Under the pieces are notes generated by a model. That model searched no databases, was not told the DNA's origin, and was given only the letters and a program-made list of their open reading frames with translations. 64,000 bases of DNA. It comes from Aralia elata. Its lineage: Eukaryota; Streptophyta; Magnoliopsida; Apiales; Araliaceae. Where the stretch lies: NCBI GenBank assembly GCA_034770075.1, contig CM068378.1, positions 45,040,508 through 45,104,507 of the forward strand, given 5' to 3'. The position numbers and the translations under genes were made by a program. Positions 57,023 through 64,000 of the stretch are shown in pieces; within the stretch, counting starts at the first letter, position 1, and the number at the start of each line of letters is the position of its first letter.

Positions 57023-59116
57023 TGTCGACGCCGGTTTTATCCGCTTGTCCTCTTTGTCTTTTCCAATTTAGCCTTTTGGTTTAGATGATTTTTGGAAAAG
57101 GTCGGCATTGAGATCGACGGGGTTTTGAAAGATCGTTTTTTATGATGAGCCGATTAACCAGAGTCGCCAGTTGGTATATTTGAAATGGATGTACCAACTC
57201 ATCCGAGTTTTTTTTATTTTTTATAAATCGCTGGCTCATATGTGACTCCGAATTAATTGGTCTGCGAATCGAGATTCATAGAGTTCGGGGGCTTGCTTTA
57301 AGTGAGGGGAAGGTGTTAGGCACCCCTCGACTCCCGTGAAACACGGTTACCGCAATCTTGATACTTTCCTATCCTTTATCTCATAAAATGTGTATGTGTG
57401 CGTGTGTGTGTGTGTCTGTGTGCCTGAATGAATGTTATGGTGAGTTCTGTATGGAAGAAATTCTTTCGGGTATTTTATGAAAGAGACGTGCTTTATTTTG
57501 AAGAGTGCTTTAGGATGTCTTTTCCTTTAATACGAGAAAGCTTTATTTTTTTATGAGAAAGATTTGATTTTAATCGTCAAAAGCCATGGAATTTTCATTA
57601 GGGGTTGTTTTGGCAAAACAAGAGTTTTAAACCTTCATCAAAATAGGAATCAAGATCTATACGTTGCTTTCGTAACTCAAATGATGGGCAACTTCTAGGA
57701 TCTCTTTCACCCTATGCACAACGGTTTAATAAAACGTCATTTATTTCACAAAACCATTTCTTGTGATGTTTGAAAACGATTTTCTTTAGCTTTCTCGTTA
57801 AATAGGAATCGACGTTCGTTAGCGTTTCCCAAATTTTTAGCCTCGTGATGCTAATATCCTACTTTGATTGATTTTTAGAAAAGATCCTTATCGTTTAATC
57901 TTTTTGAAATCCTTTTGGCGCCTCAAAAATCTAATCAAGTATAAACATGCGTCGGGGCTATCCATGGGCATGTAAGCCATCAAAATATCCCCGAACGCCA
58001 ACAATCACATATTCCACTAATACGGGGCCTTAAACCCGATTCTCGCCTTAGCGTCGTTTTAAGGCCCGACAGTTACATATTACAAAACAAGCATCTTGAA
58101 TCTATTACATACACCAAAACGTCCATCATCGGATTTGAACCACGGGGTCGCTTTCCTAGGCTCACAACCACGATTACTACATACTCACAAAATGAATACT
58201 ACAATAACAACAACGTAGATTGCCTAACACATCCTAAAAATACAATCAATCAAACTACGCCTAATATATATCCATAAATAAGCTAGAAATTTCGTCAATT
58301 AGATATCATCGGATTATTGGGAAGAATCTCGTTCCAATGGAACCCTCACCAATAATCCCTAATCCATGATTTTTTCAACAATATTCTTGAAAATTGCAAT
58401 TAAATTTAGCCAAATGACATGATAGAAGTTGCAAAAATAATGAGATTTTCACCTTGCAAATGATACCAAAATTGTGTAGAAACTTGTGTATTTGATTGAA
58501 ATATGAGATATATTGATATAATCTAACAACAAAGAAACTTCCTCTCTTTTTTCTCTCAATTGTTGCAAGAATTTGTGCTATTTCTCTCTATTTCCGAGCT
58601 AAAACTGCTGCTGATTTTCTTCTTCTTCCGCCAAACTGCTCAACCTCCTGTATACTGTCCGAAGCTGAGTTTAAATAGGCTGGCCAAAGCCAGCCGCAGA
58701 TCTATCTGCGGCTGGACGCAGATCTATCTGCGGCTGGCCAGCTGGCTCGCCACTCAGCCCGGTTTTCGGGATCTGACTTTCCAGAAAGGCGCATTCATTT
58801 GGCCGCAGATCTATCCGCGGCTGGCGGGCTTGACTTTCTCGATTTTCGCGCCACGCCTCGATTTTCGTGCCGCAATGTCGGTTTTCGCTGACAGGCTCGT
58901 ATTCTGCAGTCCGGGAATTTCCGGGAAGCGCGCCACACCTTCCGAGAATGCCAAATTCGGATAGCCCTGCTGTCATGTCGATTTCGGCTGCAAATTATCA
59001 TGGTGGCGTCGAGTGTTCGTATTTTTTCCATCTTTTGCTCTCGCAGGCCGATCCATTTGACGAATTTGCCCTCCTGTCAAGTTTAGTATACGAAGTGCAA
59101 AATTTGGGTCTCTACA
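57023..59116 (-). mobile_element. Solo LTR G, Tat/Ogre family, minus
   Basis: This 2094-bp LTR reads, in minus sense, TGTAGAGACCCAAATT to CCGGCGTCGACA. It is a diverged relative of the LTR of F (2.1 kb, same ends, same CA repeat, same hairpins), in the opposite orientation. No gag, pol, PBS or PPT, so it is a recombination product of a full element. Its frames (58560-58964, 58671-58976 and others) are LTR sequence. Confidence 0.92.
58669..58820 (-). promoter_or_regulatory. TATA-like box with three upstream hairpins in solo LTR G
   Basis: In LTR sense a CCTATTTAAAC box (58669-58679) is preceded by GGCTGGC/GCCAGCC (58678-58695, CAAA in the loop) and by CCGCAGAT-type hairpins at 58694-58711, 58716-58733 and 58803-58820. 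The first two are 22 bp apart with CTGG between, exactly as in the F antisense-upstream triplet. The box and the hairpins are within about 150 bp. A promoter role is inference. Confidence 0.6.
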
Positions 59117-59121
59117 CACGT

Positions 59122-59394
59122 TCTGCAAATTCCTCACTCAAATCATCCTTTAACTTCTGAATCTCTAGTTTCATCTTTTCATTCTCAGCTAGCAAGTCTT
59201 CTTTTTGACTCTCTAACTGAACTAACTTCCATTCTACATCTCCCAGACGTATATCCAGGTCCTCAATTTCCTCATCCTTCTGATCTAGAACATCCTGACG
59301 CTCAGCCACCTGTCCCTCTAACTCCTCCACTCGATCCTGCAACTCTATGTTGCGATCATACACCTGCTCAAACATCTAAAAACCTAAGGAAGAT
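59122..59394 (-). pseudogene. ORF0 of element B, middle coiled-coil piece
   Basis: Reads DRNIELQDRVEELEGQVAER and then a heptad-like Lys/Glu/Leu stretch to the TSD of G. It matches A 1590-1850. A TAG at about 59376 lies just before the Met near the H junction, in the frame coming from the acidic piece. Confidence 0.72.
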
Positions 59395-59399
59395 AGTGG
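59395..59399. repeat. TSD AGTGG, left of solo LTR H
   Basis: AGTGG at 59395-59399 and 61198-61202 flank H exactly. Confidence 0.9.
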
Positions 59400-61197
59400 T
59401 GTTAGGTTTGTATAACGCGAACATGCAATCAAATTACATAAATAAAGCGAAAGCGCGATAAAATCAGATTTTAAAATTTTATACAAATCATCACCATGAT
59501 CTTTCTTTATGCACAATTATTAATTAAACGAAAGAGATGGAGAATAAGAATTATACCCTTGTAGAATTCTAGCTTCCTCAGGTACAAGTTCACCTCCAAT
59601 TCCTTCGCGTTCTCCTTGAATTCCACCGATTAAATTCCTTCCTTTGATCAACGTTAGCCACCCAAGTGTTTGGCCTCTAGAGGTGATCCACCAAGGAATA
59701 ATACTTGTTCAAGAAGATAGGTGTTGGCACCCTAGTTTCTACCTCTATAGAAATTGTAAGTACTCTCCACAATTCTTATGCAAGAGTGTGTAACCCTAAT
59801 CTATGATAAGACTTCTCTTATTTATAGATGTAGGAAAACCCTTCCCTAAACTATTTAGGATTAGGATTTTTATTCTAATTAAACTCCTTTAATTAAATTA
59901 AACTCCTAATCCAATTAGGAATTCATGTGAGAGTACTTCTATTAATTAATTCCCAATCCCTATTAGGAATTAAATAATAGTAATAGTAATAATAATAATA
60001 ATAAGACTCCTCTTATTAATTTATATTTAATATTTCTAAAATATTAAATAATAAATATTAAGCTATTTAATTTATTCTATCTCCATAGCCTAAATTAAAT
60101 ACACTTAACTTATTATTACAATTATGCCATTTACTTCTTAAATAAATATTTTTCTTTTGCGGTGTGACCCTTTAAGTTCTTCATATTAAACCGGTTGTGA
60201 ATAAATCAATTAGAACAATTCTAATCTTATTTAAATAAATAAATTAAACTATTTAATTCATTTAAATAAATAATATTTATTCTACAATAAGCGTAAGCCC
60301 CCTTAGCGATCAACGACTTTCCAGGTAATATAGATTTCAACATTAATCATAAAAGAACCTTTCAGTGCATAGTTACCGTACAATTCAATTCTTCTACCAT
60401 ACAATGTCCCAATTAAATATAAGACATGGAATTACCGTCAAGTCTTATTTTATTTAATTATATGTATTTCGATTCTCAAATGCACAACTCTAAATAATGC
60501 AAATTAGAAACTCTTTTCTAATTTCATTCTGCCTTGGCCAAGGACTACTGAGTTGTCATTTATCGAATCACATAGGACATTCACATCTTTTACTAGATGT
60601 GGTAGATTCTTTGTTAATCATTCACCTATCTTCATGTATAACTTATTATACCCAATCATACCCTTTGTTATACCCTAAAGGTCTTAAGGGACATATCAAA
60701 GTATAACTCATTATACACAAGATACTATAATGATCTCAAGTCCAAGGATCACTTGTACTACTATCACTAGAGGAATTCCTATTGACAGGCGAGTAAAACT
60801 CCATTAGGTATTCCTTAGCGAGCCACGTTCAGTGAACTTATTCTCCAATAAGCACCTACATACTTGCTTTAGTGTCTCCACACAAATGATTATGAGATCA
60901 ATCATCCTCTTCTTAAGAGAAAGCAACGTATGTACTAATCTATCCGGATTCACTAATTCCCTTTTTAGTAATCCAATGATTAGGAACGATTTTAGTTTGT
61001 GAGCTATCTAGAATTTAGATCTCATTAGCATGATCACCATCATGATTCTAAAAGCATTGCTCAAAACTATGGGTTTATCACATTTAATATAACAACACTA
61101 TGTAGATAATATTAAATGCCTTTAATAACCGAATAAGATTACAAAGTATATGCTACATCATATAAAATATGATTGGCTTGTGTGCATACTACTTTCA
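59400..61197 (-). mobile_element. Solo LTR H (probably Ty1/copia), minus
   Basis: This 1798-bp LTR starts, in minus sense, TGAAAGTAGTATGCAC and ends ACAAACCTAACA. A CTATAAATAAG box in sense is at 59817-59827. The sequence CGCGCTTTCGCTTTATTT near the end is in the style of Ty1/copia LTR ends; the lineage is a guess. A microsatellite of AAT units is at 59986-60002. No gag, pol, PBS or PPT is seen. Reading frame 60497-60706 is chance. Confidence 0.85.
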
Positions 61198-61418
61198 AGT
61201 GGTATCTCCTCAAGGTCTTCTTCCTCCTCCTCAACCTCCTCAGGATCCTCCTCGGGATTTGACTCGGGCTCATGCTCCTGACCCTCAACCGTGATCAATG
61301 GAGATGGCTCTCTATGCACCAACTGCTCCCTGATAACATGAATATCGCGGGGCTCCTCCTCTCCAGCCACTCGGGGCACAATCTCCCTAGGCTGACTGGA
61401 TCCTCCAATATCCGACAT
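61198..61418 (-). pseudogene. ORF0 of element B, N-terminal acidic piece
   Basis: The ATG at 61418 gives MSDIGGSSQPREIVPRVAGE, then a stretch of Glu/Asp (EEVEEEEEDLEEIPL) before the H junction at 61202. It matches A 1366-1580. This is the intact N-terminus that A has lost. With 59394-59122 and 57017-56764 it adds up to about 250 codons. Confidence 0.75.
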
Positions 61419-61651
61419 CCTGACAACAAAGTTTAAGTTTTAATTAATACTCGGTACTAGTCGCAGCACATAGGTTGTTAACACATAAGCACATAGCACA
61501 TAAGGTCTTTTATTATCTTTAATGAATTTCCTTAATTCATTCCCTAGAACTCGATGAGAGTTTATCACCACTATATTTTCTGACTCTTAAAAGGCTACTA
61601 CCCTAAGGTTTCCCCACCTAAGGTTCATAACCTACGGCTCTGATACCAACC
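61419..61651 (-). other. 5' leader and primer-binding site of element B
   Basis: On the minus strand TGGTATCAGAGCC (61636-61648) is a tRNA-Met-type site three bases inside the LTR end. The leader that follows to the ORF0 ATG has a palindromic AACCTTAGGTGGGGAAACCTTAGG phrase. Non-coding. Confidence 0.85.
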
Positions 61652-63388
61652 TGTGACACCCCCAAATTCGGGTACTTAATTTCCTCAGGATTTGGTGTTC
61701 ACAATCCAAAAACATCACATCACATCTAACTACCCATTCAAATAATGGAAATACTATGAATTAAAAATAGAAATCTCCCATTAGAGGGTTACAACATCAT
61801 TCATAAACAAATCCCAGGTCATCTAACCTTAAATAAACATCAGTGCGGAAAACATAAATCAAATCTATTACATAAACAACAATAAAGCAAATAAAACAAG
61901 TCTTCATCATTTGTTTGCTTTTCCTTTGCCCTTACTAGTGGATGGCTCATCAGTTCTTTCAACTTTAGCTGCAATGTTATTATGCAAGGGTGAGCAATGA
62001 TTGCCCAGCAAGTATAACAACAACAGTAATAATAACATGCGAAATAATTAATGGGTATCGAATATTCGAAGATTTAGCTTTTGAGTCAAGAATGTAAAAC
62101 AAGATTCAAAAGAACGTCTGAGGGTCTTAAGACCACGAACTATGTCCCAGGTTATCAAGTATTTCTACTTTAAACCTTTAACAGTCGTAAGACTATATGG
62201 ACCTTGACAAGCCGGGGCAAGGGATCCCTTCACAAAATTCTCGCCGGGGCGAGAATTACGAATTCCAGTTTCTGCAGTTCGCGAAGAACGCAGAAACAGG
62301 CCAAAAATTTCCCATTTTGTCATTCTTACATCAAATTAAACACACCCAATTATCAAGTATGGTATGAAATCAAAACCCATTCCATAAACAATGATTTTAG
62401 CATCACAGATAACCTAAATAACCCAAATAAAGGCTAAAATTTAACTGTTCATACTTTATTGTCAAGTTTTGACACAGTTAACAAAATTAATCACTGTACA
62501 CTCGTTTGTTAACCAAATCTATCCGTTTAAGTTTCATTCTTTTCGTTTTTACATGCATAGACATAATCAGTAATCAATTTAACCAATTAACAAGCACAAC
62601 AAGCATCAATTTCATACATTTAGACCATGTTCATATGTAACTACTCTGTAACTTCAGAACTTGTAATTAATGTATGATTTCATGAATTTAACTACTCTAA
62701 ATCATATATAAACCATACAAAACACATCAATGCATGCTTATTATCATCTAATATCAATTTATTAAAAGTTTGGCCATAGAATTTACTTTACAGAGAACTC
62801 AGAAGCATACATTCATGGAATAAAATTTGGAAGAACATAAATCAAAGTTGAATTTAAGGAATTTACCTTGATTGGCGTTTTAGATTGCTAGAAATCCTTC
62901 TTTAATTCACCAAACTACTTTCTAGATCACAATTTTTCTCAAGTTTTTCTCTCTATGTTTGCTAAGTTGGCTTAGAAAATAATACCTTAATAAGAATACG
63001 TGAGATTTAAATCTGACTAGTGGTGTCAGTTAATCCCATAATGGGTTAACTGACATCAACCCCCATTAGGGCCTCGTTTGGCTAGCTCTTTATTCTTCCT
63101 TCTTGTTTATTTTAATAACTTACTTATTATATAGTTAATGTCACATATTTAATCAATTAAATAATCTCATTTAAATCAAATAAATAAGATAGGATAATTC
63201 TACATTAAATCACATAGTCACATAAATAAAATTCTCCACATTAACGTAACTAATGCAACACATATAATTAAATTAATCTACCACAAATTCATCAATTAAT
63301 CAATTTATTCAAGAATTAAATCATTGAAAAATATTTATTTAATTCAATAAATATTTAAAATAAGTTACAAAAATTCTCATTCGTCACA
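61652..63388 (-). mobile_element. Right (5') LTR of element B
   Basis: This 1737-bp LTR pairs with the left LTR but carries a deletion of about 870 bp after 62206 (left 31536-32266 plus 50634-50773), joined inside a hairpin. One full hairpin (62240-62253) and a truncated one (62210-62221) remain. It keeps about 100 bp (62525-62627) absent from the left LTR. Ends CGTCACA, then TCGAC. Confidence 0.9.
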
Positions 63389-63897
63389 TCGACTGTTAAA
63401 GGTTACGGTAGAAATATCTGTTAACCTAGGACAAGGTTCAAGTCTTTACGACTCCTCAGCAGAATATTGAAAGTTTTTGAATGAATCTTTAAATTCTTGA
63501 GTTATTCATACTGCTTCCCAATTATTGAACAATTGTGGAAGATTCTTATTCTCTTGAAAGGTGGAAGTGGAAAGAAAATATTCCTTAAGAAGGAATAGGT
63601 TATAGAATGTGGCATGTGTTTATGAGTAAGTTAAACAAATTATAATAAATCCAAGAAAGAAATGAAATTCCAGAAAGGGAAGAGATAAATTTAGTTGATG
63701 ATGACTAATGATAAGAAATTTTTAAAAGAGGAAGATGAGAAGAATGCAGCGATTTTAGAAAGATCCTTACAGAAAGAAATTGGTGTAGAACCCAAGGAAT
63801 AAGTAGAGGTTAACGTAAAGTCCATTTCGTTAAATGGAAGGAACGAATATTAGTAAATCAAAATTTCGAGGACGAAATTCTTAGAAGAAGAGGTGAA
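63389..63897 (+). mobile_element. Presumed interior end of element I, non-coding
   Basis: It begins with TCGAC, the imperfect right target duplication of B. Purine-rich, similar in composition to 8516-10193, with AAATTTCGAGGACGAAATTC (63864-63885), a phrase that often lies just before the PPT of Tekay-like elements, and a purine tract AGAAGAAGAGGTGAA. No open reading frame of note. Confidence 0.5.
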
Positions 63898-64000
63898 TGT
63901 GATATCCCGAGTATTCATGCGATGCTAAATCAAGATATTTTATGATTTCAATGAGTATGTTATGCAATGATCCTTGGAGAAAGAAAGTGAATGCGTTAAA
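63898..64000 (+). mobile_element. LTR start at the window end
   Basis: TGTGATATCCCGAGTATTC follows a PPT-like purine tract, so a plus-oriented 3' LTR probably begins here. It does not match the start of LTR I (5647), which is the partner expected from the nest. The rest lies outside the window. Confidence 0.5.

Larger units (their letters stand above)
30981..63388 (-). mobile_element. Element B: Tekay/Del-like chromovirus with nested F, G and H
   Basis: The order in minus sense is 5' LTR (61652-63388), PBS, ORF0, gag, zinc knuckle, protease, RT, RNase H, integrase, chromodomain-like end, PPT and 3' LTR (30981-51854, split by F). Flanks are TTGAC (30976-30980) and TCGAC (63389-63393), a 5-bp duplication with one change. 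It is the sister copy of element A. About ten stops or frameshifts break the genes. G and H sit inside ORF0. Confidence 0.9.

Noticed and set aside
60497..60706. Frame of 69 codons in solo LTR H
   Set aside because: It is short, within an LTR with proven TSDs, and has no recognisable motif.
1..64000. Search for host genes, tRNA, rRNA or bacterial systems
   Set aside because: Nothing beyond retroelement sequence was found by reading the frames. tRNA-like words are only the primer-binding sites.

Overview
This window is plant nuclear DNA made almost entirely of nested LTR retrotransposons. I see no host gene, tRNA, rRNA, CRISPR array or bacterial feature. The A+T-rich background, the Ty3/gypsy lineages present (Tekay/Del-like, Athila-like, CRM-like and Tat/Ogre-like) and plant-type primer-binding sites point to an angiosperm, probably a eudicot. 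The heterochromatic, possibly pericentromeric setting is inference. I use letters for the elements: J, A, I, C, D, E, B, F, G, H.

Layout. 1-1360 is the end of a minus-oriented LTR (J). 1361-5646 is the gag-pol 5' half of a plus-strand Tekay-like element (A), cut by element I, whose 2.86-kb LTR is 5647-8501 and whose non-coding interior resumes at 8502-10193, 30363-30980 and probably 63394-63897. I was invaded by the Athila-like element C (10194-30357, minus, TSD TCGTG). C was invaded by D (11952-22924, an apparent solo LTR of about 4 kb, TSD CCATC). D was invaded by the CRM-like element E (15040-21946, minus, TSD GCAAT). I was invaded again by the Tekay-like element B (30981-63388, minus). 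The left LTR of B was entered by the 18.4-kb Tat/Ogre-like element F (32267-50628, plus, TSD TCTAC). The first ORF of B was entered by two solo LTRs, G (57023-59116, TSD CACGT) and H (59400-61197, TSD AGTGG). The deepest nest is A > I > C > D > E.

Coding content. Every pol gene is recognisable but broken by stops or frameshifts, so all elements look non-autonomous today. A and B both carry an extra acidic/coiled-coil ORF upstream of gag. E reads its pol C-terminus through the polypurine tract into its LTR. F carries gag, protease with a G-patch-like segment, RT, RNase H, a second RNase H and integrase on the plus strand, then two antisense genes with plant-mobile-domain-like and related sequence and apparent introns, then a 140-bp tandem repeat array.

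Most interesting signal. Short perfect hairpins recur in LTRs of otherwise dissimilar families. CTCGCC-CC-GGCGAG (read in LTR sense) occurs in arrays, mostly at a 32-bp period, in the LTRs of I, B, C and E. CCGCAGAT-NN-ATCTGCGG occurs in the LTRs of F and G, next to the TATA-like box in G, and again upstream of the antisense genes of F. These hairpin cassettes are not explained by the retroelement coding annotation.
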